Of a stretch of 64,000 nt of DNA, positions 15,702 to 24,900 are shown piece after piece. The translations under genes and the position numbers were made by a program. The notes under the pieces were generated by a model, which made no database searches, was not told where the DNA came from, and worked only from the letters and a program-made list of their open reading frames with translations. Origin of the DNA: DSVZ01 sp964568145 (GTDB lineage Bacteria; Verrucomicrobiota; Verrucomicrobiia; Limisphaerales; J093); the NCBI GenBank assembly GCA_964568145.1, contig CAZMOZ010000002.1:248001-312000 (forward strand), read 5' to 3'. How positions within the stretch are numbered: position 1 is the first letter of the stretch; each line of letters starts with the position of its first letter.

Positions 15702-17180
15702 ATGAAGACATACAGCACACAGTCACTGCTCAGCAGCATCGCGCGCTGGCCCCTGATGGCCACGGCCGTGTGCCTGCTCACCTTGGCGACGCCAGACACC
15801 ATCGCCGCCGCCGGCGTGACGTCCTACACCTCCACCGGATACTACCTCGATGTCCCTTACCCCGGTGACACCCTGGCCTTCGCCACCAACAACGTCCACG
15901 TCCGCAACATGCTCTCCCGGTACCGAGTCCAGAGCAGTGATGCGCGACTGACGGGCCGCCGCACCTCGTTGACCCACGGCTATTACCACCCCGACGGCTC
16001 CGGCACCATCTACGGCACCTGGACCGGCGAAGTCGGCACCTGGGACCTGAGCGATCCGGCAAACCCGAAGTTCACCGCAACGGCGGGCCTCTGGGACGGT
16101 ACCTGGCAAGGCCTGTGGCAGCCGGATGGCACTTGGACGGTCGAGCTTCTCGGCCGCGGCACGGGCGGCGCCGTGGACGGGCTCGAAATGAGCGAGACCG
16201 CCACACGCGGCCCCGGCGCCCTCGACGACCTGGCCATTCCCATCAACTACACCGGCATCGTCGGACCGGCCGGGGCGCTGAATGTCCAGGTGCTTGACGA
16301 CTTCGATCAGGGGAACACCTCGGGCTGGCAAGGCATCGTGCATCTCCCTTCTGCCCAGCTCATCTTTGCCGACGAGCAACTGCGATTGCGGGGCGACTGG
16401 CGCGGGATCGCAACGCCGCGAGGGTCCCCGACGACCGGCTTCTACGCTTACCGGCCCAGAAACTGGACGGTCCAGGACGGCCAGACGATCGAACTGCGCG
16501 TGGACTTGGTGGGGGTCACCGGAACCGCCACGCACGTCGAACTGTATTGGCTGCACGAGTTGGGCAATGGCTACTGCATGGCCCTGGATGCGGACTACGT
16601 CCTTCTCTGGCGATACCACACGGGAGGCAGAGTAGCCCTGCACGCCCTGGACCTGGTCAGCCTTCAGCGCAGCAACGTGGTCCTGGCCTTGGCGCTTACG
16701 TCGGCTGGCGACCGCATGATCCTGACCGGGCGGGTGCTCGACAAAGCGAACCAGAATGCCGTGTTGCATGAGCGCACGGTTGTGGACACGCCCGCCGTGG
16801 ACCCCACCTTCACGGCCGAGGAGGTGCAGGCGCTCACAGGGTTCGATCTCGATGTGTTCGCCCCTGACTTGAGCGGGACGCCGCGCAAGAACGGGTCGAT
16901 GGTCGGCGTCGCCCTTTGGCAATACACCGACGGCACGCTCGACCCGGCCGAAGCCACGTTCGACAACCTCGAACTGCGCACCTACGAAGTCCCGTTGCTG
17001 GCCATCGACAAAGCCATCCGCCTCCAGTGGCCGGCGTCCGCCTTCCCGTTCGCCGTCGAAGGCGCGCCCACCGTCCAAGGCCCGTTCCGGCCGGTGCTCG
17101 AACCGGTCTTCGAAAGCGGAGGCGTGAAGCAAGTGGCCGTGCCCGCTTCGGACGCGATGCAGGTCTTCCGGCTGAAGTAA
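15702..17180 (+). CDS. Secreted protein of unknown function with verrucomicrobial C-terminal module
   Basis: A 492-residue protein with signal peptide (ARWPLMATAVCLLTLATPDT) likely cut around residue 36 (IAAA-GVT). The first half repeats short Gly/Trp-rich beta motifs (GTIYGTWTGEVGTWDLSDP, GLWDGTWQGLWQPDGTW). The second half resembles a concanavalin-like laminin-G/LamG fold: VLDDFDQGNTSGWQG at its start and DPAEATFDNLELRTY at its end. The last 50 residues (IRLQWPASAFPFAVEGAP ... VFRLK) form a short beta module like the end of the surface protein at 40512-43277 (...HRFFRLRQ). It is probably located at the cell surface or outside. It may share an operon with the gene at 15055, although a strong hairpin separates them. 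Function unknown. Confidence 0.65.
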   Translation: MKTYSTQSLLSSIARWPLMATAVCLLTLATPDTIAAAGVTSYTSTGYYLDVPYPGDTLAFATNNVHVRNMLSRYRVQSSDARLTGRRTSLTHGYYHPDGSGTIYGTWTGEVGTWDLSDPANPKFTATAGLWDGTWQGLWQPDGTWTVELLGRGTGGAVDGLEMSETATRGPGALDDLAIPINYTGIVGPAGALNVQVLDDFDQGNTSGWQGIVHLPSAQLIFADEQLRLRGDWRGIATPRGSPTTGFYAYRPRNWTVQDGQTIELRVDLVGVTGTATHVELYWLHELGNGYCMALDADYVLLWRYHTGGRVALHALDLVSLQRSNVVLALALTSAGDRMILTGRVLDKANQNAVLHERTVVDTPAVDPTFTAEEVQALTGFDLDVFAPDLSGTPRKNGSMVGVALWQYTDGTLDPAEATFDNLELRTYEVPLLAIDKAIRLQWPASAFPFAVEGAPTVQGPFRPVLEPVFESGGVKQVAVPASDAMQVFRLK

Positions 17181-17292
17181 CCGGTCTGTTCAAGCCGGGG
17201 CCCGGGGCTGGCAGGCCGGCGGTTCCGGGCCCGGCACGATCGCGGCACCCGCCAGCCAACGGCACGCCGGTGCGTACAAGTAAACGGCCCGC

Positions 17293-18342
17293 CTACACGT
17301 GCCGCCAGTAGGCGTCCTCGTGCGGGCTGCCGGGATGCAGCGGGCCGGGATGGAGCCGGGCCGTGGCCACCGCCTCTTCCTCGCGCTGGAACAGCGACAG
17401 GCTCTTCGCCGCGCGCTCGCGGAGCTGCGCCACTTCCGCCTCGCTGGCCGGCTGGTAGCCTCGCAGGGCCTCGATGGATTTCTCGAACACGTCCACAAAC
17501 GACACCGGAATGCCGGTCGCCACCGGGTCCAACGACAGCGTGAAGCGCAGGGCCCGGCCCAGATCCTCGACCGTCTCCATCGTGGGGTACCACCAGTTGC
17601 GCTTGCGCTCCGCGCCGGGCGCCCAGGCGCCGGCCGAGGTGGGCTTGATGGCGATGACCGCCGCGCCCTGTTCCTTGGCGAGCGCCAGGATCGGCTTGCC
17701 GAAATCAATGGCGAAGTACTCCACGAAGTTGATCGGGAACATCACCGTATCGAAGCGGAAGCCCTTCAGCAGCTCGAGCGCGCCCTTGGTGGTGTGGGCG
17801 GAGAAGCCCAGCCACTTCACCTTGCCCTCTTCCCGGGCCTTCACGAGGGTCTCGATGGCGCCGTCCGGTCCCAGCGCCTGTTTCACCTCGGCCGGGGTCC
17901 GGATGTGGTGCAACTGGTACAGGTCGAAGTGATCGGTCTTGAGGCGCTGCAAGGACCGGTCCAGTTCTTCGCGCGCGCCTTTCGCGTCGCGCATCTTGGT
18001 CTTGCAGGACAGGAAGACCTTGTCGCGCCAGCCGGCCAGCGCCGGGCCCATCTTGACCTCGGCGTCGCCGTAGGCCGGAGCCACGTCGAAATAATTACAG
18101 CCCAGGTCATAGGCCTTGCGGACGGTGGTGTTGCTCTCCTCCTGGGACAGGCGCGAGAGCGCCAGGCCGGGGAAGCCGATGATGGAGATTTGCTGTCCGG
18201 TGCGGCCCAGCACCCGGCGGGGCAGGCCGCTGGCGTGGGCGATGACCGCGCGGGCGGCCTCGTCGCCGAACATCTCGGTCCAGTTGAGCGCGCCCAGGCC
18301 GGCGGCGCCGCCCACCACTTTGAGGAAGCTTCTGCGTTTCAT
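17293..18342 (-). CDS. Tat-exported aldo/keto reductase
   Basis: A 349-residue protein beginning MKRRSFLKVVGGAAGLGALN, a twin-arginine signal, followed by an aldo/keto reductase barrel. Family marks include RVLGRTGQQISIIGFPG, FDVAPAYGDAEVKMG (the catalytic Asp and Tyr), KVFLSCKTKMRDAKG (catalytic Lys), LDRSLQRLKTDHFDLYQLHH and GKVKWLGFSAHT. The usual C-terminal NADPH-binding loop is less clear. The C-terminal tail (residues about 300-349) is helical with Glu/Arg. The ATG at 18342 is chosen because it starts the Tat signal exactly; the frame is open to 18579 through repeat D. Tat-exported AKRs of this type are common in Planctomycetes and Verrucomicrobia; substrate unknown, possibly a sugar or keto-sugar. 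Confidence 0.88.
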   Translation of the reverse strand: MKRRSFLKVVGGAAGLGALNWTEMFGDEAARAVIAHASGLPRRVLGRTGQQISIIGFPGLALSRLSQEESNTTVRKAYDLGCNYFDVAPAYGDAEVKMGPALAGWRDKVFLSCKTKMRDAKGAREELDRSLQRLKTDHFDLYQLHHIRTPAEVKQALGPDGAIETLVKAREEGKVKWLGFSAHTTKGALELLKGFRFDTVMFPINFVEYFAIDFGKPILALAKEQGAAVIAIKPTSAGAWAPGAERKRNWWYPTMETVEDLGRALRFTLSLDPVATGIPVSFVDVFEKSIEALRGYQPASEAEVAQLRERAAKSLSLFQREEEAVATARLHPGPLHPGSPHEDAYWRHV

Positions 18343-18648
18343 GCGTTGTGTGTTGCGTTGCGCCCACGCCGCCGGTCCGGCGGGTCCGGGCAGTTCAATC
18401 GGATGTCGCGCCGAAGATAGCCCGGTCCCGCGCGGCGCACAAAGATTTCGTTGTGGCCGCCAGCCGCCGGGAGCCGCAATTCGGAATTGCCTGGGAATTG
18501 GGAACCCAGGAAAGCAGGAAATGGAAATCCGAAATCCGAAGTCCGAAGTCTGAAATCTGGGATCTGGAATCGGGGTCAAAACCGGCTGCTCGGGCGGCAG
18601 GCTGCTGCGCGTCTCAGGCGGGGGAATGGCCGCCGCCCCGCACCCGGC
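18343..18648. other. Spacer with heptanucleotide-like repeats
   Basis: No gene. The main feature is repeat D at 18531-18575. Only shadow frames are present. Confidence 0.5.
18531..18575. repeat. Degenerate ATCCGAA/ATCTGGA short repeats (repeat D)
   Basis: Successive units AAATCCG, AAATCCG, AAGTCCG, AAGTCTG, AAATCTGG and GATCTGGAATC form a decaying tandem array. It is the complement of the in-frame array in the kinase gene (11979-12012). Confidence 0.7.
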
Positions 18649-19950
18649 TCACCGTGCCGGCGGCGCCAGGTAATCGTCCGTGATCTTCCAGAACACGCCA
18701 TCCTCGCGGCGGAGCGGCCGGCACGATGCATCGCCGGCATCGCAATTCTCGCGCAGCAACTGGAGCAGGTCGGAGCTGACCGCGGGGTTGCTGTGGAAGT
18801 AGCCGTGCCCCGGGAAATCCACCCGCACGCGCGCGTCCACGAACTGCACCGACCGGATCTGCCGCATCAGGCGCTTCTGCTCCTCGGTGAAGTCGGACGG
18901 CCGCAACTGGCCCAGCCGCCGGAAGCCCTCGAAGAGCCAGTTCGCCAGGTTCACCGCGCGGTCCTTTTCGCACACGTAAATGGTCAGGCGGTTCACGGCC
19001 AGCGGCACCAGTTCCGCGCTCATCCGCTGGCTGGCCACGTCGAAATCCAGGTCGGGCGCGATGAGCACCAGGTTGTCGAGCTTGGGAATCCGCACGGCCA
19101 CCCGGCTCGCGCCCCGCTGCTCGATCAGCAGTTCCCGGACGGCGCTGGACGCCACGTCCGTGCCGCGGCTGTGCGCGAGGAGGTGGATGCGCTCCACGCC
19201 GGGGCAGGCGATCAAGGCGCGCAAGGTTTGTTTCATGTGCCCCACCGTGAACTCGCTCGACTCGCGGTCGTACGTGTAACCGCGGAGTCCGCCCCGGCCC
19301 GCCGGCCAGGTGTACAGGAGCGGCACGCCCTGACGCGGCAGGAAATGCCAGAGCTGCGCCTCGACCAGCGCAGCCCACGTGAAGTCGTTGTTGAAGCCGT
19401 GCACGAACACGAACACATCCTTGCGCGGTGTCAGCTCCAGCCGGCGCTGCACCTCGGCTTGAAACGCGGCAACGGCCCGCGCCTGCCGGGCGGCCCATTG
19501 CGGGTCAATCTCCTGGCCGAGCGCGGTCTGCGTCAACAGCGGCCCGGCCGGGAAGCGGCCCAGTTCCTGGACCCACGCCACGCGCACCGGCACCGGCTTC
19601 CGGCGCTCGGCGCGACTGCTTTCGGCCACCAGCGCGTCCCAGGCGAGGCCCCGGCCCAGCTCGACCACGCAGGAGCCGTAGGCCAGCCACGGCGAGCGGC
19701 GGTGCGTGTAAGCCGGCAGCCCGCGGGCGTCGCGCTCCAGCCGGCGGTCGGTCACGTACAGCAAATCCACCTTGTTGGTCCGCAGCGCGGCCGGGACCTC
19801 GGCGAAAGGATTCCCGGCGCGGTCCCGATACACATTCGGCGTGGGCATCAACCGGGGCCCCGCGCAGCCGGCCAGCAGCGTTGCAGCCAGCGCGAGCGCA
19901 GTCAGGCTGGCGCGTGGGCCGGCGAGGGATGGTCGGGCGGGTTGCGGCAC
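18649..19950 (-). CDS. Alpha/beta-hydrolase lipoprotein (DUF900-type)
   Basis: A protein of about 433 residues. The start is probably GTG 19950, giving a signal ending in the lipobox LLAGC near residue 30, so it should be a lipid-anchored envelope protein. The hydrolase domain matches the DUF900 alpha/beta-hydrolase family: FVFVHGFNNDF (oxyanion region), PLLYTWPAGRGGLRGYTYDRE (split YTWPAGRG / GYTYDRESS), and the nucleophile elbow HLLAHSRGTD with the serine in AHSRG. A later NLVLIAPDLDFDV segment and the C-terminal GHGYFHSNPAV contain plausible acid and His residues. Substrate unknown; esters or lipids are possible. No ATG start exists in frame before the lipobox. The 5' side abuts the divergent SDR gene. 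Confidence 0.82.
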   Translation of the reverse strand: MPQPARPSLAGPRASLTALALAATLLAGCAGPRLMPTPNVYRDRAGNPFAEVPAALRTNKVDLLYVTDRRLERDARGLPAYTHRRSPWLAYGSCVVELGRGLAWDALVAESSRAERRKPVPVRVAWVQELGRFPAGPLLTQTALGQEIDPQWAARQARAVAAFQAEVQRRLELTPRKDVFVFVHGFNNDFTWAALVEAQLWHFLPRQGVPLLYTWPAGRGGLRGYTYDRESSEFTVGHMKQTLRALIACPGVERIHLLAHSRGTDVASSAVRELLIEQRGASRVAVRIPKLDNLVLIAPDLDFDVASQRMSAELVPLAVNRLTIYVCEKDRAVNLANWLFEGFRRLGQLRPSDFTEEQKRLMRQIRSVQFVDARVRVDFPGHGYFHSNPAVSSDLLQLLRENCDAGDASCRPLRREDGVFWKITDDYLAPPAR

Positions 19951-20223
19951 GGCTTCAGCATGCGGGCAATTGTGCCCGGAGACAAGCCCGGCGCGGATTG
20001 TGGGTCGAGGTCCGGGGTGCGGGGAACGGGGTGCTGGGCGATGAAAACGCCGGTCAATGGCTGCGATTGAGCAGGCGGCCGGCGCAGCCGATCGCAAACC
20101 AGCCGGATCAACCCCGGCGGGTGCCTCTTGACGGCTACGGCGCACTGGACGGGCCGTGAACACCGGCCGGGACGCGGCCCTCGCTCCGTTGACAAGCCGG
20201 CGCACCGCCTTCAGAACGAAGCC

Positions 20224-20907
20224 ATGCGCCGGACCGTCTTGATCACCGGCGCCACCCGCGGCCTCGGCCGGGAGGTGGCGCGCCAGCTCCACGCCGCTGA
20301 CTTCGCCGTCTTCGTCACCGGCCGCGACCCGGACCTCCTGGCCGGCCTCCAACGCGAGCTGGGCTGCCCGGGCCTGGCGCTGGATTTGAGCCCGGCGGAC
20401 GCGCCACCCCGCCTGTACGCCGCCGCCCGCGAGGCGCTCGGCCAGGTGGACGTGCTGGTGAACAACGCCGGCTTCAACAAGGCCAGGGAACCGATCCCCC
20501 AGCTCACCGCCGCGGACCTCGACGCCGCGTACGCGCTGAACGTGCGCGCCCCGATCCTGCTCGCGCGCGAGGCACTGCGCGACATGGCCGCCCGCCGCTC
20601 CGGCCACATCGTGAACGTGCTCAGCAGCATCGTGCACGTGAAGCAGGAGAACTACGCGATCTACACCGCGATGAAGCACGCCATGCACGGTTTCACCGGC
20701 TGTCTCACCAAGGAGGCGCGCGCCGTCGGCGTCAAGGTCACGGCCGTTTATCCCGGCGGGGTGAACACGACCTTCCGGCCCCAGTCGTGTCCGGACTACC
20801 TGCGGCCCGAGTCCGCCGCCCGGATGATCGTGCAATGTCTCTCCGCGCCGGACGACGTGGTGGTGCATGAACTGACCTTCCGGCCGATGGTGGAAACCAA
20901 CTTCTGA
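20224..20907 (+). CDS. Short-chain dehydrogenase/reductase (SDR)
   Basis: A 227-residue classical SDR. The NAD(P)-binding motif TGATRGLG lies at residues 8-15. The NNAG motif is near 81, the catalytic serine in NVLSSIV near 137, and the YxxxK pair in YTAMKHA near 150. The protein ends MVETNF and lacks any extra domain. Residues TGRDP after the second strand suggest NADPH preference (Arg at the end of beta-2). It would reduce or oxidise a ketone or alcohol in the cytoplasm; substrate not predictable. ATG 20224 is preceded by AGAACGAAG. It diverges from the hydrolase lipoprotein gene with about 270 nt between the starts. Confidence 0.88.
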   Translation: MRRTVLITGATRGLGREVARQLHAADFAVFVTGRDPDLLAGLQRELGCPGLALDLSPADAPPRLYAAAREALGQVDVLVNNAGFNKAREPIPQLTAADLDAAYALNVRAPILLAREALRDMAARRSGHIVNVLSSIVHVKQENYAIYTAMKHAMHGFTGCLTKEARAVGVKVTAVYPGGVNTTFRPQSCPDYLRPESAARMIVQCLSAPDDVVVHELTFRPMVETNF

Positions 20908-20952
20908 CCGCGCCGATTCTGAAAACCGCCGGGAGGCGCAAACGGCGCAGGT

Positions 20953-21028
20953 GCTTCAACCTGGAAACCAAAGTTGCCCGTGGCGCCGGATTCCCATCCG
21001 GCTCGACTTCGGTTTCCGGGTTCAAGTT
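20953..21028. repeat. Palindromic repeat A, diverged copy 2
   Basis: TTCAACCTGGAAACCAAAGT and GACTTCGGTTTCCGGGTTCA flank a spacer that has lost the GCAGGCGGGACGCAC core. It lies 45 bp after the SDR stop codon. Confidence 0.65.
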
Positions 21029-21363
21029 TTGGCGCCCGCGCGCTGCTTGTACTCCAATCATCCGAGTTCGCGCCCGGACGTCGAAGACTCGGCGCGCGGC
21101 GGGGTCGAAGACCCGCCGCAGCGCGCATCTGTTCCTGGCCTGCTGCGACTGGCTTTCAGTTCCGTCGCGCTGCGTGGTGGCGGCCCGCCGCAGTATGCGA
21201 CCACCCCGATGAGTTACCGCCGGACGCGCCAGTTTCCCGTTGCTCCCGCGCCCGGCCTGCTGTTCCTGTGGGGGAGACGCAGAAACGTGCTGTGTCTCCG
21301 GCAAGAAAGCCGGTGGTGGAATCGGCGGGGAGGCGCTTGGGATGCCCGCCGCGACAGCGGCGG

Positions 21364-21528
21364 TTCCCTCTCCCTGAGGGAGAGGGACAGGGTGAGGGGG
21401 AACTGGGCTCAAAATCCGCACAAGGCCCGAGACCGGGGGCGCTGCGCCAGAAACCCGTTGAATGGCACGGCGGGGAGGTAACCTTTGGTTCCTTTCCCCT
21501 CACCCCAACCCTCTCCCGGGGGAGAGGG
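21364..21528. repeat. REP-like inverted pair (repeat C, pair 2)
   Basis: Palindromes CCCTCTCCCTGAGGGAGAGG (21366-21386) and CCCTCTCCCGGGGGAGAGGG (21509-21528), each with a GGTGAGGGG or CCCCTCACCCC flank pointing in opposite directions. Same architecture as 6467-6600. Confidence 0.7.
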
Positions 21529-21689
21529 CGAAGCGTGCGCCGTGTTCCGCAAAAACCTGCGGCGGGGCTGGCGGGACGCGCTTCTATGCGGCTGGCATCC
21601 TGGTTGCGGCGCCAGACGCGCTGGGCCGGTTTGCGGCCAGGCAGGATCGCCTGCCGGGAGTGACGGCCGGCTTGACCCGGCCGTAGAGC

Positions 21690-21885
21690 CTGGCTTCCAG
21701 CCGGGTGGACACGGCGGGAAAGCCCAAACTCAGAAACTCAGAAAGGGGGGTGGTGGGTGGTGCGCTGGGATTCGGCCTCGGGTTGCCGGCCCCTGGCCCA
21801 GGGGCCGGATCCATCGCCCCTCGGCAAGGGGCGACCTGCCTCCGCTGGCGGGAAGCCACGCTCCTCTTTTGCGCCGGCGCACGCC
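21690..21885 (+). repeat. Repeat B, full copy
   Basis: Starts at CCAGCCGGGTGGACACGGCG with the AAGCCCAAACTCAGAAACTC block, then hairpins GCCGGCCCCTGG/CCCAGGGGCCGG (21785-21808) and TCGCCCCTCGGCAAGGGGCGA (21814-21834), ending near CTCCTCTTTTGCGCC. It lies upstream of the GH2-like gene. Confidence 0.75.
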
Positions 21886-21983
21886 CCCAAACTTTCCTGG
21901 CGGCAGGATGCCGCTACGCCCGCCCGCGCCCGGCATTGCTGAATCACATCGCGCCGGGCGGCGGTCCGGTTCATGATGCGGCC

Positions 21984-24900
21984 ATGAAACCACGCGCGAA
22001 GCCCCGGCGGTTCCCGCACCCGTTGCGGCTGGTCCTGGCCGGCCTGTTGACCTGTGTGACGCAGGCCGCCGAGCCGCCAGCCGCGGAGCTTCCGCCTGGC
22101 GTGCAAGTCGAGTGGAGCCTCGCCCGCGCCTGGCGCGAAGCCACGCCCACCCGCGAGCGCGTCTGCCTCAACGGCCTCTGGCGCTGGCAGCCCGCGGCGA
22201 CGGACGCCCGGACACCGCCGACGAACCGCTGGGGCTGGTTCAAGGTGCCGGGCGCCTGGCCGGGCATCACCGACTACATGCAGAAGGACTCGCAGACCGT
22301 CCATGTCCACCCGGCCTGGAGAGACACGCGGCTGGGCGGGGTCACGGCGGCGTGGTACGAGCGCGAATTCACCGCGCCGGCGGAGTGGGCGGGCCGCCGG
22401 ATCGGATTGAGCGCCGAATACCTGAACTCGCTGGCCCTCGTGTTCGTGGACGGCCGGAAGGTTGGCGAACTCACCTTCCCCGCCGGTGAACTGGACCTCA
22501 CCGCCGCCTGCCCGCCGGGCCGGCGCGTGCTGTCAGTGCTGGTCGTGGCGTTGCCGCTGCAAGGCGTGCTGCTGTCGTACACGGACTCTGCCTCGGCCCG
22601 CGAGGTCCAGGGCACCGTGGCCCGGCGTGGCCTGTGCGGCGATGTGTTTCTGACCAGCACGCCGCGCGCCGCGCGCCTGGACGGCGTCCGCGTGCGCACC
22701 TCGGTGCGTCGCTGGGAACTCTCCCTCGACGTGGCGTTGCGGGACCTCGACGCGAACCGGGCCTTTCGACTGGACGCCCGGATCACCGACGCCGGCCGCG
22801 TGGTCAAAACCCTCCAGAGCCCGCCGTTCAAGACCGCCGATCTTCAGTCCGGCCGCTTCACGTTCACCGAAAGCTGGCGGCTGGAGAAACTCTGGGACCT
22901 CCACACGCCGCAGCATCAATACGACCTGGAGGTGTCGCTGCGGGACGCCGACGGTCGTTTGCTCGACGCCTGGCGGCCCGCGCGCTTCGGTTTCCGCGAG
23001 TTCTGGATCGAAGGCCGCGACTTTTTCCTGAACGGCAGCCGCGTCTTTCTCTCGGCGGTGCCGCTGGACAACGCCCAGGTCGGCACCGCCGCGGCGACTT
23101 ACGCCGCCGCCCGCGAGAGCCTCGACCGCCTGCGCAGCTTTGGCATCAACTTCGTCTATGCCCACAACTACGACTGCCTGCCCGGCGCGCACCTGAGCTT
23201 CGGGGAAATTTTGCGCGCGGCCGATGACCTGGGCATGTTGGTGGCGATCACCCAGCCGCACTTCAGCCATTACGACTGGACCAGCCCGCAGGCCGGGGGG
23301 ACCAACGGCTACGCGCGGCACGCGGCCTTTTACGCGGACGTGGCCGGCAACCATCCCGCGGTCGTGGCCTACGCCACCAGCCACAACGCCACCGGCTACA
23401 ACGAGGACATGAACCCGGACCTCATGGACGGCCGCGCCGCGCCGCGCGACGACTGGGCGCGCCGCAACGTCGAGCGGGCGCTCCGGGCCGAGGGCATCAT
23501 CCGGTCGCTCGACGCCAGCCGCCTCATCTACCACCACGCCTCGGGCAATCTCGGTCCGATGCACCTGAGCAATTTCTATCCGAACTTCGTGCCCGCGCAG
23601 GAGCTGTCCGACTGGTTCGAGCACTGGGCGACGAACGGGCTCAAGCCGGTGTTCCTGTGCGAGTACGGCGCGCCGTTCACCTGGGACTGGGCGATGTACC
23701 GCGGCTGGTACCAGGGCAAACGCGAGTTCGGCAGCGCGGCCGTGCCGTGGGAATTCTGCCTGGCCGAGTGGAACGCCCAATTCTTCGGCGACCGCGCCTT
23801 CGCAATCAGCGAAATGGAGAAGCGCAATCTCCGCTGGGAGGCGCGGCAGTTCCGCGAAGGTCGCGTCTGGCATCGCTGGGACTACCCGCACCAGCTCGGC
23901 TCGACCGACTTCCCCGAGCGCGAGCCGGTCTTCGCCCGCTATTTCACAGACAATTGGCCCGCGTTCCGCACCTGGGGGCTCTCGGCGAACTCACCCTGGG
24001 AGCACCACGTCCTGTTCAAGCTGCGCCCTGGCAGGGAGCGCAATCGCCACGAGGCGCTCCCGGTGGACTGGGTGAACCTCCAACGCCCCGGCTACAGCCC
24101 GGACTTCCTCGGCGAGCGCTTCGAGCGTTTCGACATGGCTTACGCGCGCGCGGACTGGCAGCCCACCGGCGCGGGCGAGGCCATCCTGCGCAACAACCGT
24201 CCGCTCCTGGCGTGGCTGGCTGGCAAGCCCGCGCGCTTCACCAGCCGGGACCACCTGTTCGAGCCGGGCGAGGTTGGCGAGAAACAACTCATCGTCATCA
24301 ACAACTCACGCGTGCCGGTGCGGGCAGACTGCGAGTGGACGCTCGCCCTGCCCGAGCCGGTCGCGGAGCGGACGAATCTGGTCATCGAGGCCGGTGAGCA
24401 GGCGCGTGTGCCGTTGCGGTTCGAACTGCCCGTCGGTCTGCCGCCGGGCGAATTCCGGCTGAGCGCGAAGGCCGCTTTCGACACCGGCGAAATCCAGGAA
24501 GACACGTTCACGCTGCACGTCCTGCCGCCGCGAGGCGGGGTGAGCCGCGCTCTCACGAGCGCCGCCACGCGGCTGGCGCTGTTCGATCCACAAGGCGAGA
24601 CCCGGGCGTGGCTGCTAGCCGCGGGCGTCCGCTTTCGGGAAGTGGACGCGACCGCGGCGCTGGAGCCGGATGATGTGCTGGTTGTGGGCAAAGGCGCCTT
24701 GACCGTGGACGGGCCGGCGCCGGACCTGCGGCGGGTCCGCGAGGGCTTGCGCGTGCTGGTCTTCGAACAGACCGCCGAGGCGCTCGAACGGCGGCTGGGC
24801 TTCCGCGTGGCCGAATACGGCTTGCGCCAGGCCTTCCCGCGCGTGCCGGATCATCCGGTGCTGGCCAGCCTGGGGGCGGAGCATCTGCGCGACTGGCGCG

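Larger units (their letters stand above)
20908..21983. other. Long gene-free region built of repeats
   Basis: About 1.1 kb with no credible gene. It contains repeat A (20953-21028), a REP-like inverted pair (21364-21528) and a full repeat B (21690-21885) that ends about 100 bp before the GH2 gene. Apparent open frames on both strands have the composition of the repeats and no homology. Confidence 0.6.

Noticed and set aside
18343..18579. Longer N-terminus for the Tat aldo/keto reductase
   Set aside because: The added part is repeat D and spacer; the Tat signal begins at ATG 18342.
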